NCBI GenBank assembly: GCA_028342535.1
Contig: JAOLWQ010000001.1
Coordinates: 248,001-312,000 of the forward strand
From: Methylophilaceae bacterium
GTDB lineage: Bacteria > Pseudomonadota > Gammaproteobacteria > Burkholderiales > Methylophilaceae
Direction: 5' to 3'
DNA: 64,000 nucleotides
Below the pieces are notes generated by a model. The model had not been told where the DNA came from. It made no database searches and saw only the letters and a program-made list of their open reading frames with translations. The position numbers and the translations under genes were made by a program. Below are positions 24,624 through 34,591 of this stretch, one piece after another (position 1 is the stretch's first letter; every line of letters starts with the position of its first letter).

Positions 24624-25957
24624 TGAATGAAAATATCAATCATGTGTTAATTTTAGGCTGCGGGCAAACTGGTTTATCTATTGCGAAATATTTAGATAGC
24701 AATACAAAAATATCTTTTTATGATGAAAGTAAAACAGCTTTGGATAATGCTAGAAATTTATTCGGTACTAAAAAAAATTTATATTTCCTTGGTGACTTAA
24801 AAGAACTACTTTTTGAAAACGTTGATTTTGTTGCAATTAGTCCTGGAGTAGATCCTAGACATCCTTTATTAAAAAGAATGATAAAGAAAGGTGTAACTTT
24901 CCATAATGATATTTCATTATTTTTTGAGAAAAAAAATTTATTAGGAATAAAAGTAATTGCTGTGACAGGCACAAATGGTAAAACTACTGTTTGTTCTATG
25001 ATTGAGCAAATTGCTTTGGAATCAGGATTAAAGGCAAAGGCAGTAGGTAATATAGGACTTCCAATATTAGATATAGATCAAGTAGAAACCCTAGACCTTT
25101 TAATTATTGAATTATCAAGTTTTCAACTGGAATTACTTAATAAGGCAAAAATTGATGTAGGTGTAATTTTAAATATTTCAGATGATCATATGGATAGATA
25201 TGATTCATTTAAACAATATTTTCAAGTAAAAGCAAAATTATTTGACTTAGCAAAAATTAATATTATTAATCGAGATGACAACAAATTAGATGCTTTAATG
25301 CATAAAGCAAATCTATCTTTTGGTATCTCAGAATCTAACAATAAATACGATTATATTTTGTCAGATAATAATCACTCCCCCTCTATAGAAAGAGGAGATG
25401 GGTTTGCTATTGAATTGAATTCTTTAAAGCTGATAGGAGAACATAATAAATTTAATATTATGGCTGCAATAGCATGTATTAAATCTATCTTGCCGAATTT
25501 TAAGCATTTTAAAATTGGTAATTTAAAAGGTGTTAATCATCGGCTAGAGCGTTTAAAAAACCTACAAGGTATTGAGTTTTATAATGATTCAAAAGCAACT
25601 AATGTAAATGCAACAATTACAGCCTTAAAAAGCTTTGATAAAAAAAATATTTTTTTAATTGCTGGTGGCGATAGTAAGAACCAGATTTTAAAACCTTTAG
25701 AAAAGTATTTAAAGCAAGGGGTATCATCTTTGTATTTAATTGGCCAAGATGCACATATATTTGAAGAAAACTTTAATTTTATAAAGTCACTAAAGATTAC
25801 GAGTCATAAGTTGATGAAAGATGCAGTTTTATCTGCTTATGAAGATGCAGAGGCAGGAGATATTGTTTTACTATCGCCTGCATGTGCAAGCTATGATATG
25901 TATAAAAATTATAAAGAGCGCGGCGATGAATATAAATCTATTGTGGAAGAGTTATAG
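24623..25957 (+). CDS. murD: UDP-MurNAc-L-alanine:D-glutamate ligase MurD
   Basis: MurD adds D-glutamate to UDP-MurNAc-L-Ala. It has a Rossmann-like N-terminal domain (LILGCGQTGLSIAKYL), the ATP loop VTGTNGKTTVC near residue 114, IELSSFQLE near residue 159, the NHRLERL segment near residue 306 and FYNDSKATN near residue 321. It ends with LLSPACASYDMYKNYKERG, typical of the family. It has 444 residues. The start overlaps the mraY stop, and ftsW follows after three bases. Confidence 0.96.
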   Translation: MNENINHVLILGCGQTGLSIAKYLDSNTKISFYDESKTALDNARNLFGTKKNLYFLGDLKELLFENVDFVAISPGVDPRHPLLKRMIKKGVTFHNDISLFFEKKNLLGIKVIAVTGTNGKTTVCSMIEQIALESGLKAKAVGNIGLPILDIDQVETLDLLIIELSSFQLELLNKAKIDVGVILNISDDHMDRYDSFKQYFQVKAKLFDLAKINIINRDDNKLDALMHKANLSFGISESNNKYDYILSDNNHSPSIERGDGFAIELNSLKLIGEHNKFNIMAAIACIKSILPNFKHFKIGNLKGVNHRLERLKNLQGIEFYNDSKATNVNATITALKSFDKKNIFLIAGGDSKNQILKPLEKYLKQGVSSLYLIGQDAHIFEENFNFIKSLKITSHKLMKDAVLSAYEDAEAGDIVLLSPACASYDMYKNYKERGDEYKSIVEEL

Positions 25958-25960
25958 GTT

Positions 25961-27133
25961 ATGAAACTTTTTTCTTCTCAAAAAAATTACAATCTTCCAA
26001 TTTATGATTACAATTTGATATGGGCTACTCTTTTATTATTAGGTATAGGGCTAGTTATGGTGTATTCGGCATCAATTGAGGTGGCGGCTACTGAGCAAAA
26101 ATATGGATATCAACATTATTATTTTTTAGTGAGACAGTCAGCCTATCTTCTGATCGCTTTTATTTGTGGATATATTACATTCTTAATACCGGTTTATTTT
26201 TGGCAGAGATGGGCGCCCTATCTATTTTTAGCAGGAGGAGTTCTTTTAGTATTGGTCTTGATCCCTGGTATTGGTCTAAAAATTAATGGAAGTAGAAGGT
26301 GGCTTTCATTGGTGGTAGCAAATTTTCAACCAACCGAGCTCGTTAAACTTTTTACAGTCATGTATGCATCTGATTATGTTTTAAGAAAATCAAAGCAAAT
26401 GAGGACTATTGTAAAAGGATTCTTACCTATGCTTGGAGTAATGATTGTGACTGGATGGTTAGTTTTTGTAGAGCCTGATCTTGGTGCTTTAATCGTAATT
26501 ACTGCAATTGCAATGGGGATACTTTTTTTGGGAGGGTTGACTTTAAGGGTTATTTTAAGTTTAGCAATATTAGCTCCAATTGGGGTATGGGGAGCAATTC
26601 AAATTTCACCCTATAAACAAGCAAGAATACAAGGATTTTTAGATCCATGGAGCCCAGAAAATGTATTCAATTCCGGTTATCAAACAACGCAAGCACAAAT
26701 GGCTTTTGGTAATGGTGAATATTTTGGCACAGGAATAGGAACTAGTTCTGCAAAACTTCAATTTTTACCTGAAGCACATACAGATTTTATTATGGCAATT
26801 ATTGGAGAAGAATTTGGCTTATTCGGGGTTGCAATCGTCCTATGTTTATTTGCATTTCTAATAGTAAGAATGTTTGGTATTGCGAAGGAGTCAATTAAAA
26901 ATAATAAATATTTTGCGGCTTTAATGGCTCAAGGGATAGCTATATGGTTTTCGATTCAATGCACAATTAATATAGCTGTAAATTTAGGATTATTTCCAAC
27001 CAAAGGTTTAACACTGCCATTACTCTCTTTTGGGGGCAGTAGCATCTTAGTGAGTATTATTGCTATAGCTATTGTGCTTAGAATTGATCATGAAAATAGA
27101 AGAAATTTACGGGGACAACATTATAATAAATAA
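25961..27133 (+). CDS. ftsW: Lipid II glycan polymerase FtsW
   Basis: FtsW is the SEDS-family septal murein glycosyltransferase that works with FtsI. The 390-residue multi-pass membrane protein has WATLLLLGIGLVMVYSAS in the first membrane helix. It also shows the conserved INGSRRWL segment near residue 102, the QPTELVKL loop near residue 117, and FVEPDLGALIV near residue 169, which contains the catalytic Asp of SEDS proteins. LPEAHTDFIMAIIGEEFG near residue 268 and LPLLSFGGSSIL near the C-terminus follow. murG starts at or just before its stop. Confidence 0.95.
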   Translation: MKLFSSQKNYNLPIYDYNLIWATLLLLGIGLVMVYSASIEVAATEQKYGYQHYYFLVRQSAYLLIAFICGYITFLIPVYFWQRWAPYLFLAGGVLLVLVLIPGIGLKINGSRRWLSLVVANFQPTELVKLFTVMYASDYVLRKSKQMRTIVKGFLPMLGVMIVTGWLVFVEPDLGALIVITAIAMGILFLGGLTLRVILSLAILAPIGVWGAIQISPYKQARIQGFLDPWSPENVFNSGYQTTQAQMAFGNGEYFGTGIGTSSAKLQFLPEAHTDFIMAIIGEEFGLFGVAIVLCLFAFLIVRMFGIAKESIKNNKYFAALMAQGIAIWFSIQCTINIAVNLGLFPTKGLTLPLLSFGGSSILVSIIAIAIVLRIDHENRRNLRGQHYNK

Positions 27134-27143
27134 ATTTAAGGTA

Positions 27144-28220
27144 ATGGTTGCTGCTGCGGGAACAGGTGGTCATATATATCCAGGCCTTGCAATTTCAGAA
27201 TATTTTTTGGAGCAATCTATTCCTGTTTCATGGGTCGGAACACCAAAAGGCATGGAAAATAGTTTGGTAGATAAATATAAAATTCCTTTTTATTCAATAA
27301 GCATTTCTGGAATTAGAGGTAAGGGTTTGTTACCTTGGATCAACCTCCCATTTATGCTGTTCAAATCAATACTTCAGTCTATAAAGGCATTAAGAACGGA
27401 AAAACCAAATTTTGTAATAATAATGGGCGGCTATATAGGTATACCAATGGCAATCGCATCTAAAATACTAGGAATACATTTAATTATTCATGAGCAGAAT
27501 GCTGTACCAGGATTATCAAATAAAGTAATTTCTATCTTTGCTAATAAAATATTTTGTGGATTTAAAAATAGTTTGAAGAAAGCGAAAGTAATAGGAAACC
27601 CAATAAGAAAAAAAATATTGAATATTAGCAATCCTCAGCAAAGATTTAAAAATAAAAAAGGCCCACTAAATATTCTTATTTTAGGAGGGAGTTTAGGCGC
27701 AAGTACTTTTAATAGTTTGTTGCCTCCAATCTTGAATAAATTTAATAGTGAGCAAGTATCAATTATTCATCAATCAGGAGAAAAGCACTATGAAGAATTA
27801 ATGAGAACATACAAGAGTTTAGCAATTGGTGAAGTTGAAAAAAATCCCCCTTGGTTATTGAGTACAGAAAAATTTATATACGATATTGAGGAAAAATATG
27901 AATGGGCGGATATTGTTATTGGTAGATCTGGAGCACTTACTGTATCAGAATTTATGGAAGCAGGTATTGCATCAATATTAATACCTTATCCTTATGCAGT
28001 TGATAATCATCAGTATCATAATGCAAAAATATTAGAAGATAAAAAATCAGCTATTATTATTAATGAAAACGAAATTAACAATAAACTTTTACAAATACTT
28101 AAAAAAATAAATAGAAAAGAATGTTTTTTGATGGCATTAAGAGCAAAAAAAAATAAATTAAATTCGAATGTAGCTAATAAAATATATTTATATTGCAAAG
28201 AAATAAATAATGAAAAATAA
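27144..28220 (+). CDS. murG: UDP-GlcNAc:lipid I N-acetylglucosaminyltransferase MurG
   Basis: MurG converts lipid I to lipid II on the inner face of the membrane. The GT-B fold shows AAGTGGHIYPGLA at the N-terminus, HEQNAVPGLSNK and GNPIRKK in the middle, LILGGSLGAS, GRSGALTVSE and PYPYAVDNHQYHNA. The start is uncertain. The ATG at 27144 lacks the first residues of the opening strand (FKV). An in-frame ATT at 27120, four bases after GGGGA, would give MIINKFKVMVAAAG, closer to the family. The ORF-track start at 27072 is a TTG well inside ftsW and seems too long. murC overlaps its end by 11 bases. Confidence 0.93.
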   Translation: MVAAAGTGGHIYPGLAISEYFLEQSIPVSWVGTPKGMENSLVDKYKIPFYSISISGIRGKGLLPWINLPFMLFKSILQSIKALRTEKPNFVIIMGGYIGIPMAIASKILGIHLIIHEQNAVPGLSNKVISIFANKIFCGFKNSLKKAKVIGNPIRKKILNISNPQQRFKNKKGPLNILILGGSLGASTFNSLLPPILNKFNSEQVSIIHQSGEKHYEELMRTYKSLAIGEVEKNPPWLLSTEKFIYDIEEKYEWADIVIGRSGALTVSEFMEAGIASILIPYPYAVDNHQYHNAKILEDKKSAIIINENEINNKLLQILKKINRKECFLMALRAKKNKLNSNVANKIYLYCKEINNEK

Positions 28221-29586
28221 AATAAAAAATATACATTTTGTAGGTATTGGGGGCTCTGGCATGAGTGGTATTGCTGAAGTTATGCATAATTTAAAATTTA
28301 ATGTTCAAGGTTCAGATCTTGGAAAGTCAGAATCAATTCGACACTTAAAAAAAATAGGTATAAAAGTTTTTAATAAACACCTGGAAGAAAATATTAAAAA
28401 TATAGATGTACTCGTTGTTTCAGCGGCTATTTTAGAAAAAAACCCTGAAGTTAAGGCAGCAAATAAACAAAAAATACCAATTATTCCAAGAGCAGAAATG
28501 TTATCTGAATTAATGAGATTTAAAAAAGGTATTGCAGTCGCAGGTACACATGGAAAAACTACTACTACTAGTTTGATCGCATCAATACTATCTGAGGGCA
28601 AACTTGATCCAACATATGTAATTGGGGGCAGGCTTAATTCAATGAATGCAAATGCGAAACTTGGTGATAGTAATTTAATGATTGTTGAAGCAGATGAATC
28701 AGATGCATCATTTCTTCATTTAAATCCTGTAAATGCAATAATTACTAACATTGATAATGATCATTTAGGAACATATCAAAACAATTTTGAGATTCTCAAG
28801 CAAACATATATAGACTTTGCTCATCAAGTACCATTTTATGGGACAATTTTTTTATGTGCAGATGATAAGCATGCTAAAAGTATTATGGCAAAAATTTCGA
28901 GACCAATAGTCACATACGGTTTAAAAAATAAAGTCGATATTCAAGCAGTAAATATCAAACACACAGGTAATATGGTGAACTTTGATGTGATAGACAAAAA
29001 GTATGGTCACAATGAATTTAATATTACAATTAATTTTCCTGGAGAACATTTTGTAAGAAATACTTTGGCGGCGATAGCAATTGGATTAGAGTATGGCGTT
29101 TCAAAAAATAATATACAAAAGGCCCTTACTAATTTTAAGGGCGTAGCCAGAAGATATGAAATTTATAACAATGTTCTTATAGAAGGTAAAAGAATTAAAG
29201 TTATAGATGATTATGGTCACCATCCAACAGAGATTGAAGCAGTATTAAGAGCTACAAAAAAAGGGTTTAGGAATAAAAAAATTAATTTAGTATTTCAGCC
29301 ACACCGATTCTCTCGAACTAAAGACTGTTACGAAGAGTTTATTAGGGTTTTAAAAATTCCAGATAAGATATTTATTTTCGATATCTATTCGGCTGGAGAG
29401 ATAAATGATAAAAATATTTCAACAAAAATTCTAATGAAATCAATGAAACATAAAGCAATGCATTACTTACCTAATTTTAAGACAGCAAAAAATATTGTAG
29501 CTAACTTAATTGAAGATGATTCAATTCTGATAATAATGGGCGCTGGATCAATAGGAAATTTTACCCAACAAATTATTGAAAAATAG
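28210..29586 (+). CDS. murC: UDP-N-acetylmuramate:L-alanine ligase MurC
   Basis: MurC adds the first amino acid (L-Ala) to UDP-MurNAc. HFVGIGGSGMSGIAEV is at residues 9-24, the ATP loop VAGTHGKTTT near residue 114, EADESDASFL near residue 160 and NIDNDHLGTY near residue 180. The family's DDYGHHPTEI near residue 336 and FQPHRFSRTKD near residue 363 are also present. It has 458 residues. It overlaps murG and is followed three bases later by murB. Confidence 0.96.
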   Translation: MKNKIKNIHFVGIGGSGMSGIAEVMHNLKFNVQGSDLGKSESIRHLKKIGIKVFNKHLEENIKNIDVLVVSAAILEKNPEVKAANKQKIPIIPRAEMLSELMRFKKGIAVAGTHGKTTTTSLIASILSEGKLDPTYVIGGRLNSMNANAKLGDSNLMIVEADESDASFLHLNPVNAIITNIDNDHLGTYQNNFEILKQTYIDFAHQVPFYGTIFLCADDKHAKSIMAKISRPIVTYGLKNKVDIQAVNIKHTGNMVNFDVIDKKYGHNEFNITINFPGEHFVRNTLAAIAIGLEYGVSKNNIQKALTNFKGVARRYEIYNNVLIEGKRIKVIDDYGHHPTEIEAVLRATKKGFRNKKINLVFQPHRFSRTKDCYEEFIRVLKIPDKIFIFDIYSAGEINDKNISTKILMKSMKHKAMHYLPNFKTAKNIVANLIEDDSILIIMGAGSIGNFTQQIIEK

Positions 29587-29589
29587 AAT

Positions 29590-30471
29590 ATGGATAAAAA
29601 TACAATTCATTACGATGTAGATTTAAAAAATTTTAACAGCTGGAAAGTTGGCGGAGCTGCTGAGCAATTTTTAATTTGTGACGAAAAAGACATTCTTGCC
29701 CATCTTATTAAGAAAAAAGAAATTAAACTACCAATTACATTTGTTGGTCTTGGATCGAATTTGCTAGTTCGAGATGGGGGCATTAAGGGAACTGTAATAG
29801 TAATGAATGGTGGATTAAAAAAAATACATAATGATGAAAATCTAATTTATGCAGAAGCTGGAGTAAGTTGTTCTAAGTTATCTAGATTTTCAGCTAAAAA
29901 AGGTTTAGCTAACTCTGCTTTTTTTTCTGGTATTCCAGGTACAGTTGGAGGAGCATTGGCTATGAATGCAGGATGTTATGGTTCTGAGACATGGGATTAT
30001 GTTCAAAAAGTATTAATGATCAATTTGAACGGAGATCAAATTGAAAGAAACAGATCAGAATTTGAGACTAGCTATAGAGAAGTAAAAAATGACAATAAAG
30101 GTGAATTTTTCATTGCTGCTTGGTTTAATTTTCCAAAAGGAGATAAAGAAAAATCTGAAAATAAAATAAAGGAACTGCTGGCTCATAGAAAAGAAACTCA
30201 ACCTTTGAATTGGCCAACAGCTGGGTCAACTTTTCGAAACCCTAAGAATAATTTTGCTGCAAAGTTAATTGAAGATTGTGGTTTAAAAGGATATCAAATT
30301 GGAGGGGCACAGGTATCAGAAAAACATGCAAATTTTATAATTAATCTCGGAAACGCTAGCGCTTTAGATATTGAAAAAATAATTAACTATATTCAAAAAG
30401 AAGTATATAAAAAGACAAATATTCAGTTATTAAGAGAAATAAAGATAATTGGAGAAGAAATTGGAAGCTAA
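29590..30471 (+). CDS. murB: UDP-N-acetylenolpyruvoylglucosamine reductase MurB
   Basis: MurB uses NADPH and FAD to reduce enolpyruvyl-UDP-GlcNAc to UDP-MurNAc. NSWKVGGAAE begins the FAD-binding domain, GLGSNLLVRDGG lies near residue 54, GIPGTVGGALAMNAGCYG near residue 115, SYREV near residue 161 and PTAGSTFRNP near residue 213 (with the catalytic Ser). The 293-residue length and lack of the long insert suggest the short, type II form. The end carries the GGAG sequence that seems to serve ddl. Confidence 0.95.
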   Translation: MDKNTIHYDVDLKNFNSWKVGGAAEQFLICDEKDILAHLIKKKEIKLPITFVGLGSNLLVRDGGIKGTVIVMNGGLKKIHNDENLIYAEAGVSCSKLSRFSAKKGLANSAFFSGIPGTVGGALAMNAGCYGSETWDYVQKVLMINLNGDQIERNRSEFETSYREVKNDNKGEFFIAAWFNFPKGDKEKSENKIKELLAHRKETQPLNWPTAGSTFRNPKNNFAAKLIEDCGLKGYQIGGAQVSEKHANFIINLGNASALDIEKIINYIQKEVYKKTNIQLLREIKIIGEEIGS

Positions 30472-31369
30472 AGATTTTGGAAAGGTAGCTGTATTAATGG
30501 GTGGAACATCGAATGAAAGAGAAATTTCATTAGAGAGTGGTGCAGCAGTTTTGGAAGCACTTCATAGAAAAAAAATAACTGCTTTACCATTTGATCCAAA
30601 AAAAGATAATTTAAATGAATTAAAATTATTTGATAGGGCTTTTATTTGCTTGCATGGAAAAGACGGTGAAGATGGGGAAATTCAAACATTTCTTGAAGCT
30701 ATAGAGTTGCCTTACACTGGGAGTGACATCCCTTCATCATCTTTAGGTATGGATAAATTCAAAAGCAAAACAATTTGGAAATCAAAAAAAATTACAACAC
30801 CTAATTTTATGCTGGTTAATCATGTAAATGATTTTGAGAAGGCTTCTAATTATTGTGGACTGCCTTTTTTTATTAAACCAGCCAATTCTGGGTCAAGTAT
30901 TGGTATAGCAATAATAAATAAAAAAAATGATTTTATCTTTGCTTTTGAGGAAGCGTATAAAATTGATAAAATTGTTATCGTGGAATCTTTTGTTGTCGGT
31001 AAAGAGTATACGTTACCAATTATTGATAATAAACCATTCCCTATTATTGAGATTAAACCTAAAACAGAATTTTATGATTATGAAGCCAAATATCTAAGGG
31101 ATGATACTGAGTTTATTTGCCCAGCAAATATTACTGTCCCTTTTGAGAAAAATATTAATACATTATGCATAAATGCATTTAATTCTATCGGGTGTAGTGG
31201 TTGGGGGCGAGTTGATTTTATAATTGATAAAAATAATGATATTTACATTATTGAAATCAATACAGTACCTGGAATGACCAATCATAGTCTTGTTCCAATG
31301 TCTGCAAGTTATGCAGGAGTTGAATTTGATGATTTAGTAGTGATGATTTTAGAGACATCAAATGCTTGA
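30461..31369 (+). CDS. ddl: D-alanine:D-alanine ligase
   Basis: Ddl joins two D-Ala residues for MurF. The ATP-grasp signatures are VLMGGTSNEREISLESG at the N-terminus, LHGKDGEDGEIQ near residue 65, PYTGSDIPSSSLGMDK near residue 87, KPANSGSSIG near residue 140, EINTVPGMTNHSLVP near residue 265. The ORF track starts at a TTG (30449), but the in-frame TTG at 30461 has GGAG six bases upstream and gives MEAKDFGKVAVLMGG, so it is preferred (302 residues). Either way it overlaps the end of murB. Confidence 0.95.
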   Translation: MEAKDFGKVAVLMGGTSNEREISLESGAAVLEALHRKKITALPFDPKKDNLNELKLFDRAFICLHGKDGEDGEIQTFLEAIELPYTGSDIPSSSLGMDKFKSKTIWKSKKITTPNFMLVNHVNDFEKASNYCGLPFFIKPANSGSSIGIAIINKKNDFIFAFEEAYKIDKIVIVESFVVGKEYTLPIIDNKPFPIIEIKPKTEFYDYEAKYLRDDTEFICPANITVPFEKNINTLCINAFNSIGCSGWGRVDFIIDKNNDIYIIEINTVPGMTNHSLVPMSASYAGVEFDDLVVMILETSNA

Positions 31370-32105
31370 TAGTCAAGGCTCAATAAAAAAAGCAACAACC
31401 TTTGTATACTTATTAATATTTATAACCTCAATTTTTTTATTTTATCAGCTACTAACGAGTTCAAAATTCCCTATAAATGAAGTGGGAATAAAGGGGGAGT
31501 ATGAGAATGTTAATAAGAGCCAAGTTGATTTAATTAAAAATAAATATATAAAAAAAAATTTTTTTGCCGTAAGCCTTCAAGACACAAGAAAAGCCTTTAA
31601 AAAATTACCTTGGATAAGAGATGTAAGTATTAGAAGAGATTGGAATAAGTTTGGGCTACTAGTTGAAATAGAATCTCATAAACCAATAGCTAGATGGAGG
31701 AATCGAGGCCTTGTTAATAGTTATGGAGAGATATTTCATGCTGCTTATGAAGATAATTTGCCATTATTTGTAGGGCCAGATGAGTTTGTTGATGAAATGA
31801 CAGTAAAATATAATCAAATAAACAAAATTCTTAAGAAAGAGTTGATGCAAATTGGTACAATTTCATTATCTAAAAGATTATCTTGGGAAATTCATACAAA
31901 TAATAATATACGTATTTTTTTGGGTAAAGAAGATAATGATATTTTAAGAAAATTAAATTTATTAATAGAAAATTATCAATTTATTTTATCTGAATTAAAA
32001 AGTAGAGTTGAGTATGTAGATCTTCGATATAAAGATGGATTTTCAGTAAAGAAATTAAATGAAAAATTATATAAAATTAATAAAGAAAAAAAGATCCCTT
32101 TATGA
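31362..32105 (+). CDS. ftsQ: Cell division protein FtsQ
   Basis: FtsQ is a bitopic divisome scaffold bridging FtsL/FtsB and later components. The 247-residue protein has one N-terminal membrane helix (about 12-30), a POTRA domain starting FPINEVGIKGEYENV (about 36-105), and the beta-rich FtsQ domain with PWIRDVSIRRDW and GRVEYVDLRYKDGFSV-like C-terminal features. It overlaps ddl by eight bases and ftsA by four. Position between ddl and ftsA supports the assignment. Confidence 0.93.
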   Translation: MLDSQGSIKKATTFVYLLIFITSIFLFYQLLTSSKFPINEVGIKGEYENVNKSQVDLIKNKYIKKNFFAVSLQDTRKAFKKLPWIRDVSIRRDWNKFGLLVEIESHKPIARWRNRGLVNSYGEIFHAAYEDNLPLFVGPDEFVDEMTVKYNQINKILKKELMQIGTISLSKRLSWEIHTNNNIRIFLGKEDNDILRKLNLLIENYQFILSELKSRVEYVDLRYKDGFSVKKLNEKLYKINKEKKIPL

Positions 32106-33361
32106 ATAATGTCATACCACCAATATTAAAAAGTAAAAATGATCAGAGCAATATAATTTCTGCTCTTGATATAGGCACCTCTAAAGTTGTTGTAATTGTT
32201 GCTGAGTTACAATCTGATGGTATTTTGAAAATAATTGGCAAAGGTCAACATATTTCAAAAGGTTTAAAAAAAGGCGTTGTTATTAATATTGAACAAACAA
32301 TGCAAGCTATTCAGAGAGCGGTAGAAGAAGCAGAATTAATGGCAGATTGCAAAATAACTGAGGTATATACTGGCATTGCTGGAAGCCATATTAAAAGTAT
32401 TAATTCTCATGGCATGGTAATTATTAAAGATGAGGAAGTAACTCAAATGGATGTTGATCGAGTCAGGGAAACAGCTGAATCTGTAAAACTCCCAACTGAC
32501 CAAGAGGTTCTTCATGTTATAGATCAAGAATACATGGTCGATGACCAACAAGACATCAAACAACCTATTGAGATGAGTGGAAGCAGGCTTAATGTTAAAG
32601 TTCATATTATTTCTGGCTCTATTGCAGCAAGACAAAATATTATTAAATGCATTAAGCGATGTGGACTAGAAGTGACTCATCTAGTATTCCAGCCTTTAGC
32701 ATCGAGTGAAGCAGTTTTAACTCAGGATGAGAAGGAATTAGGTGTTTGTTTGGTAGATATTGGGGGGGGCACTACAGATATTGCTGTAATTAAAAATAGC
32801 GCATTCCAACACACTGCTGTTATTCCAATTGCTGGGGATCAAGTAACTAATGATATTGCTACTGCTTTCCAAACCTCAACCCTATCTGCAGGTGATATTA
32901 AGGAAAGATACGGAGCTGCTATGCCAAGCTTAGCATCAGATCAGATTATCGAGATACCTCTTGTAGCAGGGCAAGAAACAAAAAGAATAACTACTCAAGC
33001 TTTAGCACAAGTTATAGAACCAAGAATTGAAGAACTTTTTGAAAAAATTCAAAATGAAATACATAGGAGCCGAATGGGAAGTACTATTGCTTCAGGCATT
33101 GTTATTACTGGTGGATCTTCAATGCTTAAGGGGATGGTGGAGTTAGGGGAGAAAATATTTGGGATGCCTGTTAGAATCGGAATACCTAGAGATATTGATG
33201 GACTTTTGCAGGTTGTTGAAAATCCAAGATATTCTACCGGAGTAGGTTTATTAATTATGGGTAAGAATGACTTACAAAACAGTATGAACCAGGCGGGCTC
33301 AGGAAATTCTATTAGCCATATTCTAAAAAGAGCAAAAATGTGGTTTCAGGGAAACTTTTAA
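32102..33361 (+). CDS. ftsA: Cell division protein FtsA
   Basis: FtsA is an actin-like ATPase that tethers FtsZ to the membrane. It has SALDIGTSKVVVIVAE near residue 20 (phosphate 1), the 1C subdomain about residues 85-165, CLVDIGGGTTDIAV near residue 216 (phosphate 2), and GIVITGGSSMLKGM near residue 336 (adenosine loop). The C-terminal amphipathic helix (KRAKMWFQGNF) would insert into the membrane. It has 419 residues. It overlaps ftsQ by four bases, and ftsZ follows 18 bp later. Confidence 0.96.
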   Translation: MNNVIPPILKSKNDQSNIISALDIGTSKVVVIVAELQSDGILKIIGKGQHISKGLKKGVVINIEQTMQAIQRAVEEAELMADCKITEVYTGIAGSHIKSINSHGMVIIKDEEVTQMDVDRVRETAESVKLPTDQEVLHVIDQEYMVDDQQDIKQPIEMSGSRLNVKVHIISGSIAARQNIIKCIKRCGLEVTHLVFQPLASSEAVLTQDEKELGVCLVDIGGGTTDIAVIKNSAFQHTAVIPIAGDQVTNDIATAFQTSTLSAGDIKERYGAAMPSLASDQIIEIPLVAGQETKRITTQALAQVIEPRIEELFEKIQNEIHRSRMGSTIASGIVITGGSSMLKGMVELGEKIFGMPVRIGIPRDIDGLLQVVENPRYSTGVGLLIMGKNDLQNSMNQAGSGNSISHILKRAKMWFQGNF

Positions 33362-33379
33362 TACGATACGGGGTAATTT

Positions 33380-34591
33380 ATGTTTGAAGTCGTAGAAGGT
33401 AAGAAGCAAAAAGCCATTATTAAAGTTATGGGTGTAGGTGGCTGCGGAGGGAATGCTGTTGATTATATGATTGAAAAAAATGTAATGGGTGTTGAGTTCA
33501 TTTGTGCAAATACTGACCTTCAATCTTTAAAGAAAAGCCAAGCAAATACTATTGTCCAAATCGGAGAGATATTAACCCAAGGCCTAGGTGCAGGTGCACG
33601 ACCAGATAAGGGAAAGCAAGCTGCATTAGATGATAAAGATAAAATAATTGATGCTCTTGAAGGTGCAGATATGCTCTTTCTAGCTGCTGGAATGGGTGGA
33701 GGAACTGGAACTGGAGCAACTCCCGTAATTGCTCAAATTGCGAAAGAGTTAGGCATATTAACTGTTGCTGTTGTAACAAAACCTTTTAATTTTGAAGGGA
33801 GAAGAGTTCAAGTTGCCAATGATGGAATTGAGGAGCTTGTGACTCATGTGGACTCACTTATTACAATACCAAATGAAAAATTAATGGGGGTTTTAGGCCC
33901 AGATGTGACTTTTGTAGATGCATTTGGAGCTGCAAATGATGTTTTATATAGTGCAGTGCTAGGGATTGTTGAGATTATAAATAATCCAGGATTAATTAAT
34001 GTTGACTTTGCAGACGTTAAAACGGTTATGAGTGAAATGGGAATGGCAATGATTGGTTCAGGTATGGCAGAGGGCTCAGATAGGGCAACTATTGCCACAA
34101 AGCAAGTCGTAGCATGTCCATTATTGGAAGATGTTAATCTAAATAATGCCAAAGGAATGTTGGTAAATATTTCTGCAAGTAGTGAATTTAAAATGAAAGA
34201 ATATCATGAGGTAATGAATATAATTAAGCAATATGCTGCAGAAAATGCACATGTAATAGTGGGAAATGTTATAGATGATGCAATGGGAAACCATATAAGA
34301 GTTACCATGGTCGCTACAGGATTAGCCTATCAAAAAGAAGAAGAAAAATTAAATATGGAAAATAGATTAGAAGAAAAAAGTGGTGAAGTTATACGTGAGT
34401 TTATTTATAATCCTGATACAGAATTAGGGGAAGATGATAAAGAGATTCAAGAAATTTCAGAAGGTGATGATGGATATAATCCAAGTGTATTTGGATCTAA
34501 TACATATAATGAAGATAGTCCGAATGATGTTGCAATGACAGATGAAGAAGAATTCGATACCCCAACTTTCATGAGAAGAAAAAATAAATGA
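33380..34591 (+). CDS. ftsZ: Cell division GTPase FtsZ
   Basis: FtsZ polymerises into the Z ring. The GTP-binding part starts KVMGVGGCGGNAVDYMI, with the tubulin signature GGGTGTGATPVIA near residue 107 and NVDFADVKTVMSEMG near residue 206 (T7 loop). A short acidic linker (about 335-390) leads to the conserved C-terminal peptide DTPTFMRRKNK that binds FtsA. It has 403 residues. A CGGGG Shine-Dalgarno-like sequence precedes the ATG. lpxC overlaps its stop (ATGA). Confidence 0.97.
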   Translation: MFEVVEGKKQKAIIKVMGVGGCGGNAVDYMIEKNVMGVEFICANTDLQSLKKSQANTIVQIGEILTQGLGAGARPDKGKQAALDDKDKIIDALEGADMLFLAAGMGGGTGTGATPVIAQIAKELGILTVAVVTKPFNFEGRRVQVANDGIEELVTHVDSLITIPNEKLMGVLGPDVTFVDAFGAANDVLYSAVLGIVEIINNPGLINVDFADVKTVMSEMGMAMIGSGMAEGSDRATIATKQVVACPLLEDVNLNNAKGMLVNISASSEFKMKEYHEVMNIIKQYAAENAHVIVGNVIDDAMGNHIRVTMVATGLAYQKEEEKLNMENRLEEKSGEVIREFIYNPDTELGEDDKEIQEISEGDDGYNPSVFGSNTYNEDSPNDVAMTDEEEFDTPTFMRRKNK

